Below are positions 20,338 to 27,468 of a stretch of 32,923 bases of DNA, piece by piece. Position 1 is the first letter of the stretch, and the number at the start of each line of letters is the position of its first letter. The translations under genes and the position numbers were made by a program. The notes under the pieces are model-generated. The model was not told the origin of the DNA and searched no databases. It worked only from the letters and a program-made list of their open reading frames with translations. The stretch is from a virus, in IMG/VR virus record IMGVR_UViG_3300044712_001574, positions 1-32,923 of that record. One strand, 5' to 3'.

Positions 20338-20937
20338 TTATTTTTTATAATGTTCCAATCGCAGGCGGTCGAAGTACTGCGCCGAAAACGTGCGCTCTGC
20401 CACCGGGTGGAGTGTTTTTTTAAATTCATCGAGACTGCGGGTATCCACTTCGGTAGCCCAATAGGCAGGGTTATTTACCGGAGATACATCGTATAGTTTG
20501 CGGAATTTCTTAATGCTGCGGATGAAGCCCTGTTCTTTGTCTTCCACCCAGGTATCATCGGCTACCGTAAAGGCAAAGGATGAATGGCGGATATCCCGGC
20601 GGGCAATGGCCTCAGCAAGGTATTCTCCCACGCTGTGATTAGGTTTCTCGAATTCATAGGCCAATCCGCTATCGGTAACAGAGAGCGAAAGTGTTCCTTC
20701 GCCTTCGAACAAGCGGGCAAGGATCTGATCGCCGTTATGGTTGAACAGGCACTGCACATCGCTCATGTCGCAACCATCGAAGGCTCCTGGAAGAATCTGT
20801 TCGCGGAAGCCACCCAGATCGCGCGACAGGGTATTGAAAACGGCGGCCATGCCTGCAATCATGGTTTTGCCATCTACAGATCGCAGCTCCATGCCGGAGG
20901 TATAGATACGCCGCTCAAGTTTATTTGCTATTGCCAT
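20338..20937 (-). CDS. Prohead protease (HK97 family, S78/U35)
   Basis: 199 residues, MAIANKLERRIYTSGMELRSVDGKTMIAGMAAVFN at the start. The catalytic histidine lies in CLFNHNGDQILAR (H67) and the serine in RHSSFAF (about 119-120), with a downstream acidic residue in the DVSPVNNPAYWATEVDTRSL segment. It cleaves the capsid delta domain during maturation. Its ATG overlaps the portal gene by 17 bases and it precedes the capsid gene, in canonical order. Confidence 0.93.
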   Translation of the reverse strand: MAIANKLERRIYTSGMELRSVDGKTMIAGMAAVFNTLSRDLGGFREQILPGAFDGCDMSDVQCLFNHNGDQILARLFEGEGTLSLSVTDSGLAYEFEKPNHSVGEYLAEAIARRDIRHSSFAFTVADDTWVEDKEQGFIRSIKKFRKLYDVSPVNNPAYWATEVDTRSLDEFKKTLHPVAERTFSAQYFDRLRLEHYKK

Positions 20938-22183
20938 TGGGATCGGGGTTTTTAAGTTCCATTTTTTCGCGCTGTAAATCGGTTACCAGGTTGGCAGGGG
21001 TGAGGTAGGCATCTCCACCATCGCGCGGATTTGTATCTTCCAGGTTGCGTACTTCGTTGGGTGAAAGCACCCCGTGCTGTATCATATCCTTGTACCAAGT
21101 TGAACGCCCGGCCATGTCGCCGCGCATGAGTGCATTCACATTGAACTTGGTGTACCTGCGGCCCCGGTCGGCATCGCTGAAGAGTTTATCATCCAGTTCA
21201 GTTTCCCAGCGGGCGAGGCGTGGCATCATGGTATCGGTAACAAACTCGATGCCCTGGTGCTCGATGTTGTTGTTCGTTGAACGATCGAGGCTCTGCAGCT
21301 TGTGCGGAGGTATGCGGAAGAACCGTGCAATCTCTTCCACCGAGAACTTGCGCTGCTCGATGAACTGGGCATCGGCCGGATCCATACCAATTTCGGTAAG
21401 TTCCATGCCTCCTTCCAGTAGTGCCGGTGATTGGTTATTATCGAGTCCGGAGTATTTGTTTTCCCAGTCTTTTTTGAGACGGTTGTAAACGATATCGTTC
21501 ATCACCCCTGGTACCTTTATGGCGGTACGCTTCGAAGCACCTGAGCGGAATACCTTATTCGCGTAATCCTGCATGGCAATGGCACCGCCAATGGTATCGC
21601 GGGCCACGGTGAGAACACTTTTACCTTTGAGGCCGTCGAAGCCGGGACCTTTGATGTGGATGATATCGCGGCTGGGGAATGGCAGGTTATACCCTTCCAC
21701 CTTGTACCACAGCTCATAATCGTACATGAACGGGGTTACCAGTGTGGGATGGCTGATGGCCTGCAGCTCTGCAGGCTTACCATCCACTCCCCGGCGGATA
21801 ATTGAATACCCGTTACCCCACAGCTCCACATGTGCCTGCAGCATTTCGCGCCATGCGAAGGATGTAAGCCAGGCATTGGGCTTATTGTGGATCATGAAGT
21901 GTATATTGCTTTCGGAAGCAATACGGCGATTCCCGGCTGAATCCTTTTCGAATTCGCTGAGCGGCAGCATGGCCACCGATTCTGCAGTAATACGAACAGC
22001 AGCGAATACAGCGCTGAACGTGTTCGCGTTTTTTTCCGTTACATGGATTCCTGAATTTGAGGTGATACCCTTAAGTTGATCGATGAGATCCTGGTTGATC
22101 TTAAGCGAGCGCTCTTCCTGACCACCGGAAGTTATTCTCCGATCGTAGACTGTAATGCCCAGAATCTTTCGTGTCTCTCTCAT
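20921..22183 (-). CDS. Portal protein (HK97 family)
   Basis: 420 residues. Motifs of phage_portal proteins include VFAAVRITAESVAMLPLSEFE (about 59-79), AWREMLQAHVELWGNGYSIIRR, GYNLPFPSRDIIHIKGPGFDGLKGKSVLTVARDTIGGAIAMQDYANKVFRSGAS and FSVEEIARFFRIPPHKLQSL near 280-300. It forms the dodecameric DNA channel. It is the first structural gene after the 22184-22401 control region, whose promoter-like features would drive it. It overlaps the protease by 17 bases. Confidence 0.95.
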   Translation of the reverse strand: MRETRKILGITVYDRRITSGGQEERSLKINQDLIDQLKGITSNSGIHVTEKNANTFSAVFAAVRITAESVAMLPLSEFEKDSAGNRRIASESNIHFMIHNKPNAWLTSFAWREMLQAHVELWGNGYSIIRRGVDGKPAELQAISHPTLVTPFMYDYELWYKVEGYNLPFPSRDIIHIKGPGFDGLKGKSVLTVARDTIGGAIAMQDYANKVFRSGASKRTAIKVPGVMNDIVYNRLKKDWENKYSGLDNNQSPALLEGGMELTEIGMDPADAQFIEQRKFSVEEIARFFRIPPHKLQSLDRSTNNNIEHQGIEFVTDTMMPRLARWETELDDKLFSDADRGRRYTKFNVNALMRGDMAGRSTWYKDMIQHGVLSPNEVRNLEDTNPRDGGDAYLTPANLVTDLQREKMELKNPDPNGNSK

Positions 22184-22232
22184 TCGGCATAATTTGCAGG
22201 TACAAAGTTTTTAAATCTGCAAACAGCAAGCC

Positions 22233-22289
22233 GTTGCGATTGACAACTTTCTTAAGAGAGAGCGTAATTAAGTTGCGATTGACAACTTT
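22233..22289 (-). promoter_or_regulatory. 18-bp direct repeats upstream of the structural operon
   Basis: GTTGCGATTGACAACTTT occurs exactly at 22233-22250 and 22272-22289, 39 bases apart. Each copy has inner GTTG/CAAC symmetry. They lie 50-106 bases upstream of the portal ATG and just downstream of a terminator on the same strand, so they are candidate activator or antiterminator sites or tandem promoters controlling late genes. No exact TAnnTTTG box is present nearby; the closest is AAACTTTG about 22204-22211. Confidence 0.5.
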
Positions 22290-22305
22290 TTAAATGCTGA
22301 AACGT

Positions 22306-22339
22306 GCGGAAAAAAAGAAAGCCGCAAAAATATGCGGCT
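22306..22339 (-). terminator. Rho-independent terminator closing the DGR/cargo block
   Basis: On the minus strand AGCCGCA, six-base loop, TGCGGCT (stem 22320-22339) is followed by TTCTTTTTTT (22319-22306). It lies 62 bases after the zinc-ribbon gene stop and ends transcripts arriving from TerL, glycosyltransferases and the retroelement before the portal operon. Confidence 0.75.
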
Positions 22340-22401
22340 GGGGGTATTGCAAAAAACAAATATATTTTTAGATGTTGATTAGAATGCTGAATGAATTGGA
22401 G

Positions 22402-22905
22402 TTAAATAACATTTTTACGCTTTAATGCTTCAGCTATCGATTCATATTCTACCTCACAGCAATTCCATTTTTGACATTTAGGGCAGATAGTGTTGCTATA
22501 AAAATCATCAATCGAATCTGCCTCAAGCTCTTCGTGATCAAACTCTTCTTTACACCGGGAGCACTTAACTAATGTATCTTCATACTCATACAGATAATCC
22601 GGTTCAGGATGAATTAACTGAACATGTTGATGATCTTGCGAAATTGTTAAATTAACTCCCGCATTAATACAAGCTTCCACTATTTCAGGATCGTTTATAT
22701 ATCCTTCATATTCTACATTCCATAGTGGATTACAATTAAAAACCTTAGTTGAAATTATCGTGTTATTCTCATTCATAAACTCCGGAAGTTCCCCTTTATG
22801 GGTAAAGGTTATCGTTTTGCCGCATGGAATGTAATAATCTGTTTCGCCAGCATGGGGATTTGGCCTCATAGAACTCAGATCAATACAAACTAAATACTTT
22901 TTCAT
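22402..22905 (-). CDS. Zinc-ribbon-like hypothetical protein next to the DGR
   Basis: 167 residues, acidic. Two CxxC pairs near the C-terminus (C115-SR-C118 and C141-PK-C144) form a likely zinc ribbon. The N-terminal part (YLVCIDLSSMRPNPHAGETDYYIPCGKTITFTH) is beta-like. DNA is markedly AT-rich compared with the portal gene, a sign of separate acquisition. It is the last gene before the terminator and lies 79 bases after the OB-like gene, so it may be part of the retroelement cassette or an independent cargo gene. No family is recognised. Confidence 0.6.
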   Translation of the reverse strand: MKKYLVCIDLSSMRPNPHAGETDYYIPCGKTITFTHKGELPEFMNENNTIISTKVFNCNPLWNVEYEGYINDPEIVEACINAGVNLTISQDHQHVQLIHPEPDYLYEYEDTLVKCSRCKEEFDHEELEADSIDDFYSNTICPKCQKWNCCEVEYESIAEALKRKNVI

Positions 22906-22984
22906 GGTGGTATATTTATGTAAATTTAATCAAAACCCAATCAGGCACATCTGTTCCATACACTTTTTTGCGCTGTTCTTTCTG

Positions 22985-23290
22985 TCAAGTAAACATAAAC
23001 CTCTCACTATCCTGCACAATTGTAGTAGTAAATGGAAACCCAGCCTCCGGCACCTGGAGAATGCTCTCTATAAGTCCCCTGGAGGAAGTAAAAATCACAT
23101 GCTTCTGGCCGTTAATGGAGATCTGCAGGTGCAGGCACTTGCCTGATCCACGTTCCTTAAACACCTTCGAATCCTCCACCTTGAAGTGATGCACCACAAT
23201 TTCACGGTTTAGGACCTTTGACATCTTGATCTTATCGCCTTCAAATCCCTTTGTACTGGACTTGATGTTAAACTGACTGAAACTATTCAT
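22985..23290 (-). CDS. Small OB-like protein coupled to the DGR reverse transcriptase (candidate accessory factor)
   Basis: 101 residues. The start at 23290 overlaps the RT stop by 8 bases, so the two are translationally coupled. A beta-rich pattern (KMSKVLNREIVVHHFKVEDSKVF..., KCLHLQISINGQKHVIFTSSRGLIESILQVP, FPFTTTIVQDSERFMFT) is suggestive of a small OB fold able to bind single-stranded nucleic acid. It is not the four-helix Avd protein of the Bordetella phage DGR, and no Avd gene is recognisable nearby. A role in template cDNA handling is inferred from position and fold pattern alone. Confidence 0.6.
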   Translation of the reverse strand: MNSFSQFNIKSSTKGFEGDKIKMSKVLNREIVVHHFKVEDSKVFKERGSGKCLHLQISINGQKHVIFTSSRGLIESILQVPEAGFPFTTTIVQDSERFMFT

Positions 23291-24236
23291 TCAGAAGCTT
23301 TTTTAATAAGTTTTTACTATTGCAATGTGAGGCCCAGCCGTTATATGAGGCAATGGATTGAAGATTGCTATTCTTCGCGATCATCCGGGCAAAATTTTGC
23401 TTAATTGATTTTCTGAGCCGTATATGGGAATGCCTGAAAACGTACCCAACGAAGTCGATTCCCCTGGCATCAACCGGGAATACCTGGTAGTTATCCTTTA
23501 CGGATAAATTAAGATTCTCGGCCAGATATGTACGGATCTCAAACAGGAGCTCGTGCAGGTACTGTTTATCACTGGAAAGGATCACCATGTCATCGGCATA
23601 CCTGAAGTAGTACTTCACTCCAATTTGTTCCTTTAGCCAATGGTCAAAATACGAGAGGTAAAAATTAGCCAGGTACTGGCTCAGGTAGTTTCCTATCGGA
23701 AGCCCATCGGTACTATCAATTATCTCATCGAGCAGCCAAAGCAGATCCAGGTCCTTAAACTTTCTTCTTAGCAGCTGCTTCAGAATGCCATGATCCACGG
23801 ATGGGTAGAACTTCTTTATATCGAGTTTCAGGCAGTACTGGGTGCCTGAAATATCTTTCAGTGCTGTCTTTACTGCATTTGCTGCAGCATGTATTCCCCT
23901 GCGTTTGATGCAGCTGTAGGTATCTGAAGTAAATGTTGCCACAAATATTGGCTCAAGGATGGTCATTACTGCATGGTGAGTGATCCGGTCGGGAAAGTAT
24001 GGGAGCCTGAAAATAAGCCGTTCCTTCGGCTCATATATCGTAAACGTGGTATATTCTGAGGTTCTATAAGTCTTCTTCTTCAGAAGCTCATGGAGTAGCT
24101 GAATGTTTGCATCCTTGTTTTGATCATGCAATAGGACTCCCGGCTGTTTCAGTTTGCCTTTGCGGGCAATTGAATCAGCCAGTTGTAGATTTTCTATGTT
24201 GTAGATCCGGTGGTACAAGTTGTTTATTCGTTTCAT
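23283..24236 (-). CDS. Diversity-generating retroelement reverse transcriptase
   Basis: 317 residues from the ATG at 24236; a TTG at 24275 in the same frame is less likely. RT motifs in order: fingers RLIFRLPYFPDRITHHAV (73-90), palm aspartate in LKLDIKKFYPSV (136-147), IGNYLSQ at 181-187, the DGR-type variant of motif 4 in place of the QG of retroviral or intron RTs, and catalytic YADD at 213-216. A thumb-like C-terminus contains RGIDFVGYVF. There is no maturase, endonuclease or ncRNA-type retron feature. It reverse-transcribes the template repeat RNA with adenine-specific errors. TR lies about 94 bases upstream on the same strand. Confidence 0.95.
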   Translation of the reverse strand: MKRINNLYHRIYNIENLQLADSIARKGKLKQPGVLLHDQNKDANIQLLHELLKKKTYRTSEYTTFTIYEPKERLIFRLPYFPDRITHHAVMTILEPIFVATFTSDTYSCIKRRGIHAAANAVKTALKDISGTQYCLKLDIKKFYPSVDHGILKQLLRRKFKDLDLLWLLDEIIDSTDGLPIGNYLSQYLANFYLSYFDHWLKEQIGVKYYFRYADDMVILSSDKQYLHELLFEIRTYLAENLNLSVKDNYQVFPVDARGIDFVGYVFRHSHIRLRKSIKQNFARMIAKNSNLQSIASYNGWASHCNSKNLLKKLLNE

Positions 24237-24332
24237 GCCTTTGCTTTTATAGGATCGCCTTCCCTGTGGTACCAACGCTCCCGAAAAAATGTTTGTTTTT
24301 TGCCATGTGGGCAGGGTTTACGCTATCAATTA

Positions 24333-24410
24333 GCTTAGGTGAGAGCTGACATTCGTATTCGTGTTCGTATAGTTGTAATTCGAATTCGAAAAACTGAACC
24401 TGGAAGACAG
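24333..24410 (-). repeat. DGR template repeat (TR)
   Basis: 78-base core read on the minus strand between target 1 and RT. In the target frame it reads mostly AAT/AAC, ACG and TAC/TAT codons (TCG AAT TCG AAT TAC AAC then repeated AAC/AAT-ACG), the adenine-rich design that lets AAY codons become many residues. Aligned without gaps to VR1 and VR2 it differs at 17 and 15 positions, all at TR adenines. The match to VR1 extends three more bases to 24413. Confidence 0.95.
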
Positions 24411-24443
24411 AACTGGCAGCATTCTAGCGTACAACCTAATTTT

Positions 24444-24851
24444 TTATTCAGAATAGATTAGCCATTCCTTGTATTCTGCCTCGAATTGAGAGGCTATATA
24501 CAGAGCCTTCTCTGAGGTATCAGTGCAAAGGCGAGAGCCGACAGTCGCAGCCGTGTGCGGATAGCGGTAAGCCGAATACGAAAAACCGAACCCGGAAGAC
24601 AGAACCCCAAACCATGGGTAGTACTTATACTGGGAGTAATTGTTCCAATCGGGTTTCCAGCCATCGTTTATGGCCTTAAAGATTACCATCAGTTTGAATC
24701 CGGCCACCAACGCTTTACGAAACTCTTCCGGAATACTGGATACCTCAGGCAGTGCTGAAGGATCGATACCTAATTTTTTGCAGGCATCTTCGAACGACTT
24801 GATTGTTTTGTAGTCGAATGCCGTTTTTGATTTTGCAGTTTTCTTTGCCAT
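24444..24851 (-). CDS. DGR target protein 1 (C-type-lectin-like variable protein)
   Basis: 135 residues. An N-terminal helical domain has IKSFEDACKKLGIDPSALP and LMVIFKAINDGWKPDWN, followed by YYPWFG, which introduces the variable region (83-109), and GSRLC, which ends it. SSGFGFS...VGSRLC is the usual frame of Bacteroidota DGR targets with a C-type-lectin fold. Diversified positions are about 92-103 (YSAYRYPHTAAT). There is no signal peptide and no fibre domain. It is a paralogue of the upstream target and lies closest to TR. It probably binds a host ligand on the virion or in the infected cell. Confidence 0.9.
   Translation of the reverse strand: MAKKTAKSKTAFDYKTIKSFEDACKKLGIDPSALPEVSSIPEEFRKALVAGFKLMVIFKAINDGWKPDWNNYSQYKYYPWFGVLSSGFGFSYSAYRYPHTAATVGSRLCTDTSEKALYIASQFEAEYKEWLIYSE
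24525..24602 (-). repeat. DGR variable repeat 1 (VR1)
   Basis: Gapless alignment with TR over 78 bases shows 17 differences, each at a TR adenine (changes to G, C and T). It encodes residues ~84-109 of target 1. Six of the differences, two at the 5' edge and four at the 3' edge, are shared with VR2; the central ones differ between the two VRs. Confidence 0.93.
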
Positions 24852-24855
24852 GTGA

Positions 24856-25335
24856 TTATTTGGTTAAGGTTAGTAAATCCTTGTACAGTTGTTCAAATTG
24901 TTTCCCGGCATAATTTGCCTTCTCTTCTGATTCAAAGCAAAGGCGAGAGCCGACAGACGTAGACGTGCGCGTATAGTGGTAATACGAACTCGAAAAACCG
25001 AACCCGGAAGACAGCTTAAACCAGGGGTACCACTTAGGCTGATCCGTGTCGGTCCAATTTGGAGTCCATCCCTGATTGATTGCCTGGGCAATTACCTTCA
25101 GTTTTTTGTAGGCAATTTCATCAACCGTGTCTAAATCACGGATAATGTCCTCCGGTTTTACCTGCATGGCCTCACAGGCATCCTCAAAGGATTTAATATC
25201 CTTAAAGGAAATGGGTTTGAATGCATTCTCTCCGAATTGATCAATAAGATCCTGCTTGAACCAATCCGGGGATTCGTTAAACAGCTTTTTCATTTTATCT
25301 CTCCGTAAAGAGATTCCGATTGTGTCTTTACTCAT
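24856..25335 (-). CDS. DGR target protein 2 (C-type-lectin-like variable protein)
   Basis: 159 residues. Same domain plan as target 1: IKSFEDACEAMQVKPEDI at about 47-64, VIAQAINQGWTPNW, KWYPWFKL, variable region 108-133 (SSGFGFSSSYYHYTRTSTSVGSRLC), then EEKANYAGKQFEQLYKDLL, which closes the lectin fold. It has about 25 extra N-terminal residues with an amphipathic helix (DKMKKLFNESPDWFKQDLIDQFG). Target 1 begins 4 bases after its stop, so the pair is co-expressed. No signal peptide. It is likely functionally redundant with, or a partner of, target 1. Confidence 0.9.
   Translation of the reverse strand: MSKDTIGISLRRDKMKKLFNESPDWFKQDLIDQFGENAFKPISFKDIKSFEDACEAMQVKPEDIIRDLDTVDEIAYKKLKVIAQAINQGWTPNWTDTDQPKWYPWFKLSSGFGFSSSYYHYTRTSTSVGSRLCFESEEKANYAGKQFEQLYKDLLTLTK
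24937..25014 (-). repeat. DGR variable repeat 2 (VR2)
   Basis: Gapless with TR over 78 bases: 15 differences, all at TR adenines. Central codons differ from VR1: AAT became AGT, TAT, TCT and TCT, and AAC became CAC and CGC. This shows independent mutagenic homing from the same TR. It encodes residues ~108-133 of target 2. Confidence 0.93.
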
Positions 25336-25350
25336 ACGTTCTATTTTAAG

Positions 25351-26007
25351 TTACCATTTAAATATCTCCCTAAACTGTTCCAGCTCCACATTCACCGGAA
25401 GCTGTCCCAGGTAGTCAACTGCCATATTTCCTTTCTTTACAAACGATTCAAGCACATGCGGCTCCCCGATGCGATCGCCATTAAACTGCTTTTCCACGTG
25501 GGTGAATGGCAGGATGTGCTCGGCTAAACGAGGGAAGGAATAGTTCGATAATACCGCCTGCTGGTAGATCCTCCGGTATGCTTCAAAGGAATCCTTACAG
25601 ATAACCTGAATGGCAGTTTCGGGGAAGTCGTAATACTGGCAGTACATGGCAGTCCACCCGGATGAGAGGCTTGCAAGGTATTCGAGCATGCGCGGGCTGA
25701 GCACGAAGAAGTCGCTCTCGATGTGGATGAGCTTGTCGAAGCCATGTTCCTCGGCAATACGAACCATACTGGAAAAGCTTCGCCACCAGCCCGGGTAATC
25801 TTTAATTGATTGGCGCCCCAGGTGATTGGTCCATGTTAATAATAAGTCAGGATTAACAAGATCTGTACAAGGACTGCCATCATCCAGCATCACGATCTTG
25901 TCTGCTTTCAGCTGCGAGAGCAAAGGGCGATAATACTTCAGCCATCGCTGGTAACGATGGGCGGTTTCAGGGGTGATGTAGGAGGTGCAGAAGAGGGCGG
26001 TTTTCAT
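25351..26007 (-). CDS. GT-A-like glycosyltransferase
   Basis: 218 residues starting MKTALFCTSYITPETAHRYQRWLKYYRPLL. Features of a nucleotide-sugar GT-A fold are DKIVMLDDGSP (about 36-46), where DDGS would bind the nucleotide, and DKLIHIESDFFVLSPR near 90-105, where ESD stands in for a DxD metal site. C-terminal HVEKQFNGDR could be part of the acceptor side. No family-specific signature is certain. It lies immediately before the DGR targets on the same strand, so it may modify phage or host surface glycans. Overlaps the upstream membrane protein by ATGA. Confidence 0.65.
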   Translation of the reverse strand: MKTALFCTSYITPETAHRYQRWLKYYRPLLSQLKADKIVMLDDGSPCTDLVNPDLLLTWTNHLGRQSIKDYPGWWRSFSSMVRIAEEHGFDKLIHIESDFFVLSPRMLEYLASLSSGWTAMYCQYYDFPETAIQVICKDSFEAYRRIYQQAVLSNYSFPRLAEHILPFTHVEKQFNGDRIGEPHVLESFVKKGNMAVDYLGQLPVNVELEQFREIFKW

Positions 26008-26276
26008 ATCTCAGGATATTCTTTAGAAATAACTGAAATAGATGTGATAAATAGATCCACCAATGCTAGAATAAATAATATAGTCATGGTCCAGAAGTAC
26101 CAGTAGTGTCTGGTTCCCCAATCCCATGCGGGATCAATGCCGTACGGAGTCGGGTCAGTCGTAGGTATATCTCCAAAATACCCGCGGAGTTGTTCGGGAA
26201 GAAAACTCATCAGGCTTCCGATGATTCCTAAAATCAGTATCCTGATTGCAATAGTGTAAAATACTTTCCTTTTCAT
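26004..26276 (-). CDS. Two-span membrane protein
   Basis: 90 residues. The first membrane segment is at about 5-26 (VFYTIAIRILILGIIGSLMSFL) and the second at about 60-82 (YWYFWTMTILFILALVDLFITSI), joined by a proline- and aspartate-rich loop. Unrecognised. It is ATGA-coupled to the glycosyltransferase-like gene that follows, so a role in presenting or transporting a glycan precursor is possible but not shown. Confidence 0.6.
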   Translation of the reverse strand: MKRKVFYTIAIRILILGIIGSLMSFLPEQLRGYFGDIPTTDPTPYGIDPAWDWGTRHYWYFWTMTILFILALVDLFITSISVISKEYPEI

Positions 26277-26277
26277 A

Positions 26278-26946
26278 TTATTTAAGTTCAGGGTAATACC
26301 TCAAAATATTATCTTTATAATAAACCTTCTCATGCTTCACGGATAGCGCCCATTCCTTCTGCGGCACCAGCGGCTTGCTGCCTCCGGTCATTGCGCCAAC
26401 CACTACAAATTCCATCCCGGAGAAGTTTACCTGGTCGAAGCGGCTCATAAGCGGTTCCACGGATACCCATTTGCGGCCACGGAATTCACGTAGGTCTTTA
26501 ATCCTTTTGCCAAGGCTGGCTTTTTCTATGGAAGTTCCACAGATGCAGTTATCCGGGATCGCAATATCACACATCTGATCCACCAGGTTGAAGCATCCAG
26601 GATTCTTTGAGAGAAACAGAAAGGTATGGTTGGGATGGTCGTGAGCCACATCCATAATGTCATAAATCCATTCAGACTCAACCTCATTACTGAAAATATC
26701 ACACATACTCCCGACAAAGATCACCGGCTTATCAGGGCTTATAATCTGTGCAATTCGGTTCCGCTTCTTCGGCATTCCGGGGAACTTCTCTTTCAGTCTC
26801 TCCGGGTGAAATTCAGGCACGCTGAAATTCTTCTGCAGCTTATACCGGTCTGAAAACTTCCGGGCATAGCAGAACGGGCAGCCAAAAGAACAGCCGGTGA
26901 TGGGGTTCCAGGTGAAGTCACAGAATTCAATGGTGGATCGGTTCAT
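26278..26946 (-). CDS. DUF5131 / phage Gp37-Gp68 family radical-SAM-like protein
   Basis: 222 residues beginning MNRSTIEFCDFTWNPITGCSFGCPFCYARKFSDRY. The C19-x3-C23-x2-C26 arrangement is the radical-SAM iron-sulfur motif, embedded in the WNPITGCxxGCxxCYA signature of DUF5131. IFVGSMCDIFSNEVESEWIYDIMDVA and GRKWVSVEPLMSRFDQ are also conserved in this family. These proteins are frequent in phages, but their substrate is not known. It starts just before the 98-residue gene's stop (ATGA) and ends one base before the membrane protein gene. Confidence 0.88.
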   Translation of the reverse strand: MNRSTIEFCDFTWNPITGCSFGCPFCYARKFSDRYKLQKNFSVPEFHPERLKEKFPGMPKKRNRIAQIISPDKPVIFVGSMCDIFSNEVESEWIYDIMDVAHDHPNHTFLFLSKNPGCFNLVDQMCDIAIPDNCICGTSIEKASLGKRIKDLREFRGRKWVSVEPLMSRFDQVNFSGMEFVVVGAMTGGSKPLVPQKEWALSVKHEKVYYKDNILRYYPELK

Positions 26947-27239
26947 ATCCTCATTTCCTCCACTTTAAGTATCAACATTTCGAAAACGCTTGGCACATAA
27001 ATTACTAACCCTTTCTCCCCTCTAAAATCATCCTGTTGTTGCAATTCCAAAGGGGCAATTCTCCTATTGCGCGCATTAATTACATCCAGGCCAGAACTCA
27101 ATTCTTTAATAAATTGCTGACAATCATTAAACAAAACATGATTCAGTGTCCTCGCCAATTGTTTAGCTTCAAAGGCTGACCTATTTTTTTCCTTCCAATA
27201 ATCAGCGCGAATGTGAGAGAAGAATATTTGTTTATTCAT
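26943..27239 (-). CDS. Hypothetical cargo protein
   Basis: 98 residues, no family recognised. MNKQIFFSHIRADYWKEKNRSAFEAKQLARTLNHVLFNDCQQFIKEL suggests a helical N-terminal half with a central cysteine; the C-terminal half, KGLVIYVPSVFEMLILKVEEM, looks like strand-helix. It is one base from the gene upstream and coupled to the DUF5131 gene downstream. Slightly more AT-rich than the surrounding phage genes. Confidence 0.5.
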   Translation of the reverse strand: MNKQIFFSHIRADYWKEKNRSAFEAKQLARTLNHVLFNDCQQFIKELSSGLDVINARNRRIAPLELQQQDDFRGEKGLVIYVPSVFEMLILKVEEMRI

Positions 27240-27240
27240 A

Positions 27241-27468
27241 TCAAAAGAGTGTTAATTGATCAGCGTGTTTCCATAAAACTTTATCTGCTAGGTGGCTCAT
27301 TGCTTCGTCAAAAGAATTTTCAAGGTGATATTGACATATCAATTTCGGATGCGTTGCCCAGTAGTCTCCCCGGTGCTCACCAGAGTATTGCCAGAATATT
27401 AAAAATCCATTTGCACGCAATATGGCCGCAGCTGCCTTCTCTTTGTTATTCATTGCCCTGAGTGCCAT
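27241..27468 (-). CDS. Hypothetical cargo protein
   Basis: 75 residues, unrecognised. It has a helical N-terminus (NNKEKAAAAILRANGFLIFWQYSGEHRG) and an aromatic, charged C-terminus (SFDEAMSHLADKVLWKHADQLTLF). Start overlaps the preceding gene's TAA (TAATG). Belongs to the run of small co-oriented genes between the two glycosyltransferases. Confidence 0.5.
   Translation of the reverse strand: MALRAMNNKEKAAAAILRANGFLIFWQYSGEHRGDYWATHPKLICQYHLENSFDEAMSHLADKVLWKHADQLTLF

Noticed and set aside
21759-21776. Palindrome GCCTGCAG-CT-CTGCAGGC in the portal gene
   Set aside because: Arms of 8 bp over Ala/Gln/Leu codons with PstI-like CTGCAG; it lacks the flanks of the other palindromes and is plausible by chance.
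23283-24236. Group II intron or retron reverse transcriptase
   Set aside because: The RT has the DGR-type IGNYLSQ motif, no maturase or endonuclease domain, and a TR/VR pair with adenine-only differences lies beside it.
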